Shown: positions 48,931 through 61,772, counted from the first letter of the stretch. The stretch: DNA of 64,000 bases from Lutraria lutraria (GCA_964023205.1 OZ026847.1:1548819-1612818); one strand, 5' to 3'. A program made the numbers and translations. Notes: generated by a model from the letters alone, not told the origin.

Positions 48931-51900
48931 TATAAGTAAAATACATCATTTTTATGAGATGCATTTACTTGTAAATTCTTCTCATATAGTGATCACGCAG
49001 ACTATGAATTTCAACACTGCACTGCTCTGTACAGTAATCTTAGGGAGCGCTTCGTACTACATTTTTTCGGTCTTTTTCGTTACTCGCTAACAGAGCGATA
49101 CTGCACGCTATCCAAACACTCATCCACACACAATCACCAAGCAATCATCGAAGCTGTTACTATATCGATTTTCTATTTATAGCGTTTAGGACCCAACTCT
49201 CTCGGAAACTTCATATACGCACTCTATCGGACACTTCATTGGTCATTGTTGTTTTACATACTAACTCGCTAACTGCGCAAAGTTAAATACCCTGGGATTT
49301 ACTGCTATTACTGCATTGATTTTCTATTTTTAGCGTAGTATAATCTACTGTACCTAGTATCATTTTGGCACGAAGTTTAATAAAAAGTGTGTTGATAAGC
49401 TGTTGAAGGTAAAAGCAAGGAAATTGAAAATCAATGCATATATTTCAACGAACAATGACAAAGAAATAAGATAAATAACCCACTAGAGTTCATTCAATTA
49501 ACAAAAAAACATGTGCAAATTGATGCGGTCATCAATTATTATGAGATTAAGTTGGTACAGTATGGGTCCCTAATTATTATCAAATTTTAATGTCACCCGG
49601 ATTTTTATGGTGCCACATTATTTTTACAGCTGACACGTGTGACAAATTTCTATATCGGATTTAATCTTCTCTTTGGCGGTACTTATTTATTGATGAATAA
49701 TATGACTCTACCAATCAAATCAATTCGTTGTTCAACCTAAACAGATACCTTTCCCTTCGAAATAACGCCGATTTTTCTAGACGAATTATACCTACGAGTA
49801 TTCGTTTATTATAGCTGTTTGCGAGTACTTACTGTATTGTCTATGACTAGTTTGGCCAATCCTGGCCATTTGATTGGCTAATGGTGATTTCGGTCATTTT
49901 TGATTGGTCAATCATTGGACCGGCTATTCGTCGCGTTACCTGTCATGTTTGACTGAATCTGTTCGTCTGCTCTGTTGTTGAAACGCAAATAAGTAATGTA
50001 GGCATCGTTCTATGATGTTAACGTAGCATAATATCGGGTACATCATTAGATGCAAGTTTAATGTGGTTGTATCATATCAGGATATGGTGGATTTGGTAGT
50101 ATTAAGGGTGTACTTTATTCCATTGATGTATGGTATTGTAATACCATGTACATGTGAACTATATACATGAATGCATTCATTTGTCAAATACTCATGATTG
50201 TCAAAATATGTGTATTATCTATAACTTGTAAATATGTTATACTCTCCATAATGGAGGAATGAATAAAAGCAACTTCATACAAAAAACTTAAACCAATGCT
50301 TCTTGTAATTCGTCTAACTATAACGTTTTGTTATAGTTGTTCTTGTTAATCCAAAAATTATAATTTCCAATATTCCATGAACAGAAATATTTCGTCTATT
50401 ATTCAGTAAATGTTGTAAATACCGTGTAAACACAAAACGAGTCATGCGTCGATCACTCGACGTATCATGAACACAGAAGTTTAAAACTGCAAGCACTCGG
50501 TTCATTTTTGACATCGATTTGTCGAAACATACGTAAATATTATCCTTTATTCCGTATCATCAAACAAATTTGATGCAGTTAAAGTCATATACGACCGCTT
50601 TACTCGTCTTTGATGTAAAACAATATTCAAGTCACAGACTCGCCGCGAATGCGTGTGAAAAACAGTTGAAAACATAACGAATTTGGTGTTAATTGATGCA
50701 GACATCAAAGGAATTAAGTCGACAGAACACTTCTAGTATATAATTATCAAAATAATGCGTCACCTTGGTGTTTTGTGACCCCCCTTCCAATATTTTTTTA
50801 TCTGGCACGTGCTACGTAGATTTAATCTACGTGGGTGGTCTTGCAATGGAAGATCAGTCAAAAACATAGTCCACCGTGATCAACTAGGTCAAAGTTTTTG
50901 TATTGTGGTACACTTTCACAGCCTCTGATTGTTTTTAAAATCCTTTGAACTTGACACATTTATCAGGCACTCTCTCTGGCTCACGATGATCTTGATTGCT
51001 GGACATAAATTCCTGAACGTGCACCGTCAATCACTGGCACTGAGCCAAGTTTGACCTTTGCACATTTATTTAATCTTGAGTGTAAAGTATTGATTATTAC
51101 AGCCCAAAGCATAATTTAGTGGAGTTCGCAATAACAATTCTTGCTTTAAGATTTTTTATTGGATGTCTCATAGTAAACAGAAATGGCAAATTTAAGAAAA
51201 GGATATGGAAAAAACCACGGGCTTTGTGTCAGTTTGTACACATTATATTGCCCTAGATATTTGCCTAACATGAAATATTTTTGCATAGCAAGTAAGATAA
51301 ATTAAATACAATCAATTTGGCATAATTCAGAAGTCATAAAACCATTATTTAGCATTACAATGAAGTGATAAAATGACCAGGTGTCAATAGAAAAAAATCA
51401 GAAAAGGCAAAAGATAAGCTTACAGAATTTTTTGGAATTTTTGTTCCGCTTTGTTTCTTTTAATATTTATCCCACAGTTACAAAAATGACACCATAAAAA
51501 AGGTTATTAAATTATGAACAACTTTTATATTTACTATAATTTGTTGGGATTAATATTTAGTATAATAAACCAGTGATGAAGTAGACATGATTGTGTCAAA
51601 ACAGTAGCATTTCCCAATAACCTGTAGGAAGACAGTGTACCAAGTTTGTATCGACTTAGAGATATCCCTGCATAACAAAATTCATCTCATTTCAGGCCTT
51701 CAGGCCTTTGATTTTATAATGTCGACCAATATAAAAGTTGCATATGACATGAAACACTGACTAACAGATTATAGACTTATGTTTGTAAAGTCCGATTTTC
51801 TCAAAGTCTTCAGTTTTGGGTTCTGATCTGATTTTATCTGAAATGGGAGACAATGATGTACTTTAACTTCCATGAGTTATCTCCCTTAAAACTAATTGTC

Positions 51901-53640
51901 TGAACCCGAAATATCATGGATTTCATTGAACCATGATTAATTGTTACGTAATCATTTTATAGACAAAATTGACTGTAATATATTCTTGTTACCTACGTGC
52001 ACGCCTTAATTGGCTTGTATTACAACAACGGATTGTTAACTTTAGCCTCATATCACGATTCATAAATCTGATCTTGCACATTAGAGAGAAACATTTTATT
52101 TTCCTAAAGGATAAAAAGCCCACAAGGATACAAATTTGCATATTTTAAGATTGACGAACTGTGATATTTATATACACAGGTATGTTTGTACAATCAATGG
52201 AAGTTTCATACTAATTAAAGATAAATAGTAAGGAAAATAAACAAGAGTTATTCATATACACAAAACACGTGAAAAGGCGAACTTAATCACGCACAGTGAA
52301 GGTCAAAATATATATTTTATAAGAACTGGGCATATTTACGTATGTTACATATAATAATTTTACATGTGTTTTTACACTATGACACACTTTTTGTTGGACC
52401 GATGAAAATGCACTTCAATGTTTTGTTTTTGATAATACAAATGTACTGAAACAATAATACTCGTTAGTATTTTACATTTTATTTTCTGTAGTTAGTCGTG
52501 ATTAAAGAATTCAAATCTATATTCATAATCTGCCTTTTTTATATCTGACACATATTTTCTCATTAATTATTTACTCCAGACGTTGTATGTTAAAACCTCG
52601 CCCAAACATGTTGCTCTATATTTTATCTAAGATTCTGGAATTAATTCAAATATAAAATCAACATCCGGGATATCTCAGATTTATTCGCCCTCAGATATGT
52701 AGCTTAACTCGAAGCGATCATCACGATTTGAAAGAAACATAGTAAAATACAGAATGCAGTCTACTTTTTGTCAGTGATATCAAAATTATGTAAAACGTAC
52801 TACAGTAGAAATTAGAGTATAGGAATTCAATGCAAATAATTATGAAACGTCATTTTTTTCGAATTTCTTCGAAACCATTTACATTAGAATGTATGAAGTT
52901 AAAATAAATCGACTTTGTACTAAAAGCAGTACCTTACTACAATAATTCTAAATTTTACGAAACAAGTTGACCTCCATTTTTTGAATGACTTCTTCACTGA
53001 TATCCTGAAAGAAGTTCACATTTCTTAGCTAATAAACGATATAATACCGAAGATAATTAATGATAAAACCAAACTGGAACGTTCGTAAGAAACAGAAAGT
53101 GGTGCCAAAGTTATCCGAATGAAATTATTGCGTAACTTCTTATCACTGTAAATCCTGTTATTATCGCTGGTGGCTTTCAATTATATTTCATTATTATGGC
53201 TTAGAAATTTATCAATTTATGCTTGCAAGCACTTACGGAAGATTCAAGCTTAATGATCGTCTTATTCTATTTATTGTCTGGAAGTCTCATATAATTGGAA
53301 CTGGAAATCCACTGGTTTTAATAATATTGAGATAAAAAAGCTAATAAGAAGCTCTGTACGATAATTACTTTATATTAATGATATTTACATAGTTTATATA
53401 ATAGAAATATTTGTCTGATTAAATTAATGGTGAAATGTAAGAAGTTATGAAATGAAGAATATACGTAAATTGGTAAAGCAATTATGACTAATCTTCAAAT
53501 AGATCATTAATTTGAAATAAAGGTGCCTATAAGCAAGCACACAATTATGATATTAATAAAAATGGTATGATGTTCTTGTAGGAATATATTTGAACCATTA
53601 AATTGTGCGGGTAGATTATTCTTACTTTTGTCTATTTCAG
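48931..53640. other. Remainder of the 5.1 kb intron (48543-53640), nothing recognised
   Basis: AT-rich non-coding sequence. Short open frames such as 50314-50514 (- strand) show no domain. The intron ends with TTTGTCTATTTCAG. Confidence 0.5.
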
Positions 53641-53773
53641 AACTTTACTTCTTTACATCTGTCGATAGAGTCACGTGAAGAAATGGACCATTGGGAAGAG
53701 TGCTTACAAATAGCTTTGAAGGAGCCATCCAGTCCTGTCAAAGAAGCTGACACAGAACTTGGCGCATGCGCAG
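53641..53773 (+). CDS. Exon: C-terminal part of PH domain 3
   Basis: It enters in phase 0 and encodes NFTSLHLSIESREEMDHWEE, then CLQIALKEPSS. The Trp in the final helix (DHWEECLQIA) is the conserved PH-domain Trp. A Ser/Pro linker (EPSSPVKEADTELGACA) follows. It ends in phase 1 at GCAG|GTAGGT. Confidence 0.85.
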
Positions 53774-54024
53774 GTAGGTCAATCAGCCATCAATCAGACA
53801 TAGTTTATTAGTTTATATAATAGTACTTTGTAGTAGCTAAAGCTAAAATCTGCTAAAATTTGCTGTGAGTCAGCATAATCACATATATATCATCCGGACA
53901 GCTGACCTACCATTGCTCCTGTCTACAAGCAACTCGAAATATATGTTGCAAAATTTTGTGACATCTATTAAACACTAAATGTAGATCATAACTTGTTTAG
54001 TCAATGTTATTAACTTTCAAACAG

Positions 54025-54146
54025 GTTGTGAAAGTAACCGACAAGATGATGTTGGCGAAAAAAGAAAACAAGTAAAACAAAAACTATTGGAAGAAATGTT
54101 ACGTCAAAAGTATGAGCTAGAGAGAAAACAAGCTGCACGACAAAAG
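54025..54146 (+). CDS. Exon: first coiled-coil segment
   Basis: It enters in phase 1 after TTTCAAACAG and encodes GCESNRQDDVGEKRK followed by a long charged helix (KQKLLEEMLRQKYELERKQA). It ends in phase 0 at AAAAG|GTAAGT. The heptad-like Leu/Met spacing suggests a coiled coil used for dimerisation or partner binding. Confidence 0.85.
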
Positions 54147-54320
54147 GTAAGTATTTATTTGGTAGAGCTGTATGTTAAGTTTAGATATAATGGGTGTATT
54201 TAACACTCCGTAACCTGTGTAGCAAGCAGTAGAAGGGTGTCCGTCACACAACAAAACGTTCCCTCGCAAGGGTTTCGCTAGTAATTATCAGTTCAATATT
54301 GTATTTATAAAATTTGTCTG

Positions 54321-54578
54321 AACTTTAAAACCAACTTGCCGTACGTATGTTTTATATTTCATGCTAACTCTTTCAAACACTGCTGGGCGAATAGTTATTG
54401 AATGTTTTTTCTCTCTTTTTCCATCACCTGTAACCGTTTACTGAAGCTAACAGTTGGCGTGTTGATTTGACAGTACGTTTATAGCCTAATTGTAAATGAG
54501 TCTAACGCAGTTATCACGCGATTATTATACATCGTTTTGCTAAGGTTAATTGTAAACTTTAAAACCAACTTGCCGTAC
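54321..54578 (+). mobile_element. 210-bp inserted element flanked by a 24-bp direct repeat
   Basis: The element at about 54343-54554 (starts GTATGTTTTATATTTCATGC, ends TAAGGTTAATTGTA) has a second copy at 56587-56810. Here it is bracketed by a perfect 24-bp direct repeat, AACTTTAAAACCAACTTGCC plus GTAC, at 54321-54344 and 54555-54578. The bracket looks like a target-site duplication, so this copy is a recent insertion into the intron 54147-54689. Confidence 0.8.
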
Positions 54579-54689
54579 TATGGCCACTTTGAACGCCAAT
54601 GGGTGAATCCACGTGGTAATAATCTTCAAATATAATTCTCTAAATCTTTTAAACTAAATTGAGCATAAAATATGTATGGTGTTTTCCAG

Positions 54690-54824
54690 AAACAACGAGG
54701 TAGGGGAACTGATTCTCCGGACCGGTCTCCAAGCTCCCCTTGTCATCCTGACACATTAACAGACGAACAAAGAACGAGTGACGTCACCAGATTACGTCAG
54801 AGGCGAATGTCAGCGCAACTAAAG
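54690..54824 (+). CDS. Exon: Ser/Arg-rich linker
   Basis: It enters in phase 0 after GGTGTTTTCCAG and encodes KQRGRGTDSPDRSPSSPCHP, ending TRLRQRRMSAQLK at AAAG|GTACTA, phase 0. It is 45 codons long. The C-terminal part resumes the helical pattern that continues in the next exon. Confidence 0.8.
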
Positions 54825-55008
54825 GTACTAATAGTGAACACACTGAATACAGTATTACTTACAATGTGCGATAATGAATCATTTACGTTATGTTTCTTTC
54901 AGTAACCAATCACTTGTGTTCTAAGAATTGTTTTATCTGGACATACTAAAGTATTTAGCATTTGATCGAGGTTTCGAATAAAACTCATGTTTTCACCTTC
55001 ATTTGCAG

Positions 55009-55695
55009 GTCGAAACAATTCAGAAACAGTTAGAAAAACCAAATGGCAACAAACGTGGTCTATTTGGATTTGGAAAAGTGAAGAAGTTGGACGAAAATAA
55101 GAATGTGTTTCTTCAAGATCAGCTGAAAGAATTGAATGACAAGTTACATAAAATTGACAATGAAATGAGTCAAGTTGAAATTGACAAGAAGTTATCCGAA
55201 AGTTTTGACGTCAATCAAAATAGGAAATCAATGCCAGCGTACGTGGCATATACCGGAAATGGAGAAAATAGTTTCGATGAGGAAGAAGACATGAGAAATA
55301 ATTCTTTAAAAAATGCCGTACAAAAGTGGACAAATAAAACTTTTTCAAAAACTTCTGTCAAGAAACGGCCAATAAATGGCATGACACATACTCGTAGTGT
55401 TCCAAATATTAAACAAAATGGTGACATAATGAACGGAACGCTCGAAAATGGTTGTCATGGCAACGATGAAAACCAGAACAAATATCCATCTTTGGAAAGT
55501 AGTGTTACTGACCTAACGAGGCCAATGGCTGATTTGAAACTGGACTTAAATTTAACTTACCCACAAAGTGAACTAACTGGCTCCGGGTCGCCATCTTCGG
55601 TACGGTATAATAGAAGTAACAGTAAGAGTAGTACACTGTCATCGTTGTCGTCACCAAGAAGAGAAATAGATCCTTCAGTATTAGCAGAAATTGAT
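55009..55695 (+). CDS. Exon: second coiled coil and Ser-rich region
   Basis: It enters in phase 0 after CACCTTCATTTGCAG. It encodes VETIQKQLEKPNGNKRGLFG, a helix (FLQDQLKELNDKLHKIDNEM), then an acidic patch (DEEEDM) and basic repeats containing TRSVPNI. A Ser-rich tail (SNSKSSTLSSLSSPRREIDP) follows, ending LAEID at GAT|GTAAGA in phase 0. At 229 codons it is the largest downstream exon. The first coding codon is GTC at 55009; the upstream in-frame ATG is intronic. Confidence 0.88.
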
Positions 55696-56130
55696 GTAAG
55701 ATATTTTACGTTTTCGTACAGTTGGTAATCATTCAGTGATGCATTAATCTAATTTAAAACACGATGTGTCAAGAACCAGCTTTAGATTCTACGAATCTCA
55801 GAATAGAATACATTTGTATGTGTTTTTATTTGTACATTCTTCCAGCTGCATTCAATTATCACCCACTTTTATAAACTTCAGTGTGAGATAAACTGGTCGT
55901 ACATTTTCATTATCTTATCCATTGATTGTTGTAATAATACTTGAAACATTTTACTGGAATCTGAAGAACTTGTAATCATAAGTCTGTAATTGAGTAATAG
56001 TAGGTTAGAAATATGTCGCCAAATAAATCATGATGGCAACATAAAGCTGTATATGAACTTCGTAATTTATGTTTAAGGCTATCAATCATCAATACGTTAC
56101 ATCTAATTTATGCACCATTGCTATTTTCAG

Positions 56131-56199
56131 GCTTTTGAAGAACTAACTCGACAGGTGCTCGGTGCTAGATCAAAAGAAATACCCTCACCGACAAAATAA
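56131..56199 (+). CDS. Terminal coding exon of the scaffold gene
   Basis: It enters in phase 0 after TTGCTATTTTCAG and encodes AFEELTRQVLGARSKEIPSP, then TK and a TAA stop at 56197-56199. Joined to the previous exon it gives EIDAFEELTRQVL, a short amphipathic helix. Confidence 0.85.
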   Translation, partial: AFEELTRQVLGARSKEIPSPTK

Positions 56200-56261
56200 T
56201 GATACAGATTCGGTGTGAACTGACACGGATTACATTAAGTTACATTTTGGGGTTTTGATCG

Positions 56262-56267
56262 AATAAA
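56262..56267 (+). promoter_or_regulatory. Polyadenylation signal of the scaffold gene
   Basis: AATAAA lies 62 nt after the stop codon, giving a very short 3' untranslated region. It is the first canonical hexamer downstream of the stop. Confidence 0.6.
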
Positions 56268-56586
56268 GTGCAACAAAACAGCTGGCGATTCTACAAATAC
56301 GAACGTTATTCAATATTTCTAATTTATTAATTAATCGCCATGGTGCGTTTACTACCATTTTGGGCTTTATGTCAGTTACGTTACTAATAGCTTTCCAAAT
56401 GTGTTGGACATGCGTAAGTCTTCTACATCAAGAATGGGATGGACATTGTTTCTATATCCTCAGTGATTTCTATTCTTCTAAACGCTCCGATCGGATATAC
56501 GAAACTTGAATCTTTGATATTTGGATGAAATTACAATACATCGTTATAGGTGTTTATTGCGATTGTTAAAGGAATGTTTATAACAT

Positions 56587-56810
56587 ACGTATGTTTTATA
56601 CTTCATGCTAACTCTTTCAAACACTGCTGGGCGAATAGTTATTACATGTTTTTTTCAATGTTTTTTCTCTCTTTTTCCATCATCTGTAACCGTTTACTGA
56701 AGCTAACAGTTGGCGTGTTGATTTGACAGCACGTTTATAGCCTAATTGTAAATGAGTCTAACGCAATTATCACGCGATTATTATACATCGTTTTGCTAAG
56801 GTTAATTGTA
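56587..56810 (+). mobile_element. Second copy of the 210-bp dispersed element
   Basis: It is nearly identical to 54343-54554, sharing AACACTGCTGGGCGAATAGT and TTGGCGTGTTGATTTGACAG, but carries about 12 extra bases near 56650. No clear flanking direct repeat is seen here. The element has no ORF. Confidence 0.8.
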
Positions 56811-58853
56811 TGTATTTCTTTTCTGATTATTGTTAATACATATATTATATGACATGTAATCATATAAAATGTGCAATTGTTATGGTATAATCGTCTTAAC
56901 ATATTAAACTGTTAATCTATACCTAGTGACCTAGTTATCCCATCTAGACAGTATCATACAAAATATCAGCTGTCGTACATCATATATGATTATACATAAT
57001 TCAGTAACAAAAATTATTCTCCTCAACATTCAGGTTGTATTTTTTGTGGAGAAAATATTACAAAATTGTAGAAAAACAATAGTAGCTTATCGACAGTGTA
57101 TACTGAATTGAGACACTTTGTTCGAAAGAAACACTGTAGCCCCCCACACACAAAAATACACAAATATGTTAATTGTCACTTCTTGACTGCTTCAAACCTA
57201 GAACACAAACAGAAAGATACACTGATGAATTACAATACAATCATCTACTGATATCTTCTCAGTATAAAATAATATAGATCTAGTTTATAGTCTAAATCAC
57301 CTTATGTATATGTTTCAACTTTTATTAACATTGGTAAGGATATAAAACAAGAAAATGTTACATATAACGTATTATATAAGATACACACATTTATATTGTA
57401 AACAACTAACGGTTATACACATTAAAATATCAAATGCTGATGAAAATAATCTCAGACAAAATACTAGAAATGGAATGATTAGTGGAGATTCCCGAATGTT
57501 TATCAGTTTCTTATCATAAAACATTCTCACAGAACGTACACTCCATTTAAAACAAAACAACACCAATGGTCCTGCAATACTCATCCATCAGTGATCCTTG
57601 AATTCAATCAAATCAGATAAAAAAAACACTTTAATACGTAATCAACCGAATTCCAATCTTGAAGTCTACATTATTAATCTCAAATATGTTCCAAACACTA
57701 AGACATATAACTCCATTTCTTCAAAGAGCATACAGTGTCAGCATGTTAAGTTAACATAAGTTCCCGCATTGGAATGTCTTTGATTCATTCTGTCTTAAAA
57801 GTTGGTCAGTTTCATTTGTTACAATCAAGAACACGTAATGTAGATTGTGTTCTTACACTAACTGTACCATTTGACCGGTACACCTACTTCCTGCATGTGC
57901 ACGTTATCACATTTAAATCAATTAAGTCTTGCTCGGGTAAATACTAATCCTGAACTATACATCACTTCTTCATACATGTATACATATTTACCATATATGT
58001 CTTGCTCTAGCATAACACTGGTATTGTATAACACATAGATGAAACTTTTCAATCTCTACCCAGAGTTGTCGTTCCCGCTACGCTCACACTAACCTCTGTG
58101 AACGTCTAAAAAGTAGTCCGGCTTCACAATGACAAATGCGTGATTTAAAAATAATGACAACACCTCAAAAAGAAACTAACATAGATTGTGATGCTTTGTT
58201 TATCTGAAAAGAATCACATACTTAAACAAAATGATAGGAAACTGACATCCAAGCCTGGTATCCCTTCGTTGTATTATCCGTGTTTTGAATTGTTTACTTC
58301 GCAATTATTTCCGCTAAATTAGTTTTAGAGTTACAAGGTTAAATAATCCCTAATGGCACAGCTTATAACGGAGCAACCTGAAGCGTTTTTCTAAAACGAC
58401 ATGACATATTTCATTATGACATCTAACAAATAATTATAAAATATACACAAAAGCATGTTTATTGATCAGAGCGTAGTTTGCCAAGTTTCTTGGCATTTAG
58501 ACGTTGACAGAGATATGTGTGGATTGGAAAGGAACGACAGCTCTGGGAAGAGATTGGAAACTTTTATCTATTAGCACTTGCACAATTGATGTGCATTAAC
58601 CATATTTCCCGATTTGGACAATGGCCTATCGTGAGATACGTTAATTGAACTTTCGCGAATATAGTTTGCAATACTAGATTACAATCTGTCAGCATTCTTC
58701 ACTGCACAATGTTTTTGAAATGCTAGTAGTTGTCTTATTATTAAACGAGAACCGCTCTATTTGATGTATACATAAAGGAAAAGTCAATAGTTCAAGACAT
58801 TTTTGGAAGAGTTACTTCCCTTCTTTCATCATGAAGTCGTACTATTATTGCAT
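56811..58853. other. Intergenic region between convergent genes, including the - strand 3' UTR
   Basis: A candidate - strand polyadenylation signal (TTTATT on +, so AATAAA on -) lies at 58458-58463, about 390 nt past the receptor stop codon, and another at 57321-57326. The remaining sequence is AT-rich with no gene recognised. Confidence 0.5.
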
Positions 58854-59332
58854 TCATAAATGTACCACGATGCCAGTGTCTTCCATGGATGGTGTAACCA
58901 CAATATTTGGAGCATTACCACCATCCAAGCTTCTTGATCGTTTAACTGTTCGTCTCCTCTTTCGTCTTGATTTAAAAGATCGAAATGAACGTCTGGGTAC
59001 TGACTGTCCGATTCCATTGGCTGTATCCGAATCATGGTGGTGTTCGTTACTATCTAAAAACTGTTTAAGTCTCTCGTCCCCTAAATCCTTCCTTTTAGCA
59101 GGTGCAGCCATTACCACAATGTCCTGATCCGGATTCGCACCGTTACCATTTGTCACAGATAAAACGTTCAGATTTGAAGCGATACTGCCATCTAAATGTT
59201 CTGAGTTATTTACAGATAAAACCGACACGGATAGTTTGTTACCAAATTTAGGTTTCGGGGTAATTGTGATTGTTTGTGGTACAGAGTCCTCTGAATCAAA
59301 AACTTGTGGATGCACGGAATGCCAGGTGGATA
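58854..59332 (-). CDS. Terminal exon: cytoplasmic tail of the class C GPCR
   Basis: On the - strand an acceptor (TTGCTATATTTCAG) ends at 59333, and the exon enters in phase 1. It encodes STWHSVHPQVFDSEDSVPQT, then a Ser/Asn-rich region and a strongly basic segment (SFRSFKSRRKRRRTVKRSRS). It ends SMEDTGIVVHL with the TGA at 58854-58856. The C-terminal V-H-L fits a hydrophobic-x-hydrophobic PDZ ligand. The phase matches the donor at 63137/63138, and no membrane segment is present, as expected for an intracellular tail. Metabotropic glutamate receptor tails bind scaffold proteins; here that is inference. No sequence in the tail identifies the subtype. Confidence 0.75.
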
Positions 59333-59630
59333 CTGAAATATAGCAACATAAATGCATGTATTATTATATGAACATAACTAGGACATTTACATGAAAAACA
59401 ACATTCTCTCAAATTGTCAATATGGGTGTCAAATGTTGCAAATTAAATATGATTTAATCAGAGGCAAAACAAATGATTTTATCATCTGTGCAAATGTACA
59501 ACATGTACCAGATTGGAATTAGAAGGTAATGTTACATCGATTTTATGTTATATTGATACAATGTTACTTTTGACCAAAACACTGTCTATGTTATTGACAA
59601 ATATTTAATCTGTGATATCACTAGCCAGTA
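59333..59630 (-). other. Receptor intron, 3' part next to the terminal exon
   Basis: AT-rich intronic sequence with no recognised feature. Confidence 0.5.
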
Positions 59631-61283
59631 TTAGACATTTGCGGTTTAAGACGGTGACGGTGGTGGACATCGGATTTGGGATTAAATTCGGGGGTCATCT
59701 CAAAATTATTGATACATACTCTTGTATAGGGCAAGTGTTACCCATTATTGTGTTTGCATGTCAACTCAAAAAAATGTTTAATTTACAATTTTATTCATTT
59801 TCATAAGAACTAGAACCAAACCGAGTATACGCATCAATTTCGGTACTTTTTGTAATGAATCTGTTATACGACTCTTGGTTGTCCCGAATTTATTCTGCCA
59901 GAGGGCGTTTCTACTGTCGCCTGCGTCTACCAGGTACCTGTCGTCAACGTGGCTCTTTCCCGTCACTGGCATCGGGCGACTTTGCATTTTCAAATGACTC
60001 CTAAATTGGTACATACTCAAAAGCTCTAAGCTGATTCTATGAGAATGTAATCGTAAACAGAAATGCACATTCATGAACAAAACTACTTACGTCTGTATTT
60101 GTCATATTGTTAAAATCAAAATTTGTTAATAAACAAAATACAAGTAAATTAATTCAAAATGATCACGAATCTAGGCTATTTATAGTTGTAGTGTAATTTA
60201 CCCTGACAATGATAGCAACATACCTAAATATACGCATCATATATATTGTAGGACATCTGAATGATGCTCAGCGGTTTGATTTAATGCGCCACATTAAAGA
60301 AACTGAGCTACCTTTTCCTACTTGGAGACAAAGTAGGGAAACTTAACATCATACCCATGACTAAACTTCGTCTAGAAAATTGAAGGCTACAAACCGAGAT
60401 TTGTACCCGTCCGTACACATGGTGCTCTGTGTATTCGCTTGTATCTACATCTACAGCTGAGCATGCTACACCAGAAACACTATGACAACAAGTAGATTGT
60501 CAAGCTTAGGACTAAATGTTTACACTGAAAAACAGCTGGACTCTGAACACGTTCTAGATGTAATCAGCCGAAAAAGGAATCGTAAAATTACACTGATATT
60601 CGATTAGAACTAAATACATTTCGTCATGTGTTTTTGCGTAAATATTGAAGGTACATGTAGATCTACTGTTTTGCTGTTCGCATTTGATATCTGTGGAAAT
60701 AACAGACATGCGACTTCGTATGCAGTTAGATTTATTGGTCTAATGAATAGTATGTACATGCCAATTATTTGCCAGTGTTAAAAAATATCCTCAGTCGAAA
60801 GGTATTGCAGTGTGTGTGGGCAAAAACGTCATGGAAGATTTTACGAACTTGAAACAGGCATATATTTTCAAGCGAAATATCTAAAACGCACTTGATCCTA
60901 GGTACATAATAACCCACACGAGCATTCAGAAATTTTGCGTACACACCATTATTGGTCAAGCTACGCCCCTGGAAGGTACCGAAAATTAAACAGATATATT
61001 CGACAGTATCGTCTTTATGTTGAGCTCAAGTGTTATAAATCAGTAGGAACAATATGAAGACATCGTCGGGAAAGTGTTACCACGTGTAGTAAATATTCGC
61101 CGGATCGTGTGTGCCGGAGAAAAGCAAATCGGTTTAATTCCGTAAATATGGCTTGATATTAAAATAACATGCATGTACTCCAATGTGATTCATTTTAATT
61201 ATAAATGTGAGACGACCCCTTTAATTTAATCCGAAGTTCAACACCGTCACCGTCACCGTCTTAAATCGCAAATGTCTATTACT
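59631..61283. mobile_element. 1.65 kb terminal-inverted-repeat element in the receptor intron
   Basis: The left end (TTAGACATTTGCGGTTTAAG, then ACGGTGACGGTGGTGGAC) is mirrored by the right end (GTCACCGTCACCGTCTTAAA, then TCGCAAATGTCTA). The inverted match extends about 75 bp, through GGATTAAATT and GGGGTC. This is the structure of a DNA transposon. The only sizeable open frame inside (59778-60080, - strand) does not look like a transposase, so the element is probably non-autonomous. The target-site duplication is not clear. Confidence 0.7.
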
Positions 61284-61772
61284 CTACCACACTCGTATTA
61301 CTGTACTGGTGTTATATTTGTTACAATACGAATCCTTTCACTCATCGCAGCCGTGAATATTCAGATTTAACTGCAGTAAGTTTAAAAGTACAATAAAAGT
61401 TCGATTCTAAGACAAGCTATGGGACCAAACAATGCTCTCAACATTGGTGTCGCCTGTTCAAGATGAAGAAAAAAGAAGTAAATTCATTATCGGACTGAAA
61501 CTGTGGGATCATTAGTACGGGATGGTCTTATATTGAGAAGTTGACTAATTGAAGTTCGCTGTATTACGAGTATAAAGATCGTGTTCAGTGTTTTGCTATT
61601 ATATGATCGAGTCATTCGTTCACACAAGTTTGTCATACAAGTACTACCATAGCAGTGGCGATTTTATTTTTCAGTTGTTTAACTACCCATTCCACAGCTA
61701 TGGTTTATTCAGAGTCGCCCCAGAGAGAGGGGAGATAAGTTACAAGAGAACCGGGCATTTATATCCCTACTC
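61284..61772. other. Receptor intron spacer
   Basis: Sequence between two mobile elements, with nothing recognised. Confidence 0.4.

Larger units (their letters stand above)
1..56267 (+). other. Multi-exon gene: three-PH-domain coiled-coil scaffold protein (whole locus)
   Basis: I assembled this gene from exons at 17-1706, 2156-2340, 47078-47292, 48389-48542, 53641-53773, 54025-54146, 54690-54824, 55009-55695 and 56131-56199. Every junction is GT-AG and phase-compatible, and the summed length (3,390 nt) is an exact multiple of three: 1,129 codons plus stop. The protein has PH domains at about residues 10-115, 365-459 and 684-775, a Ser/Arg-rich linker with several R-R-x-S motifs, a Lys/Pro stretch near residue 512, and coiled-coil segments after PH3. 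PH domains bind phosphoinositides or proteins at membranes and there is no catalytic domain, so a cytoplasmic adaptor or cytoskeletal scaffold is the inference. The layout recalls AFAP1 or CNK proteins, but I do not recognise an orthologue. The gene may extend left of base 1. Confidence 0.75.

Noticed and set aside
59778..60080. 100-codon - strand open frame as a transposase or receptor exon
   Set aside because: It lies inside the inverted-repeat element, shows no transposase motif, and is not needed to connect the receptor exons, whose phases already match.
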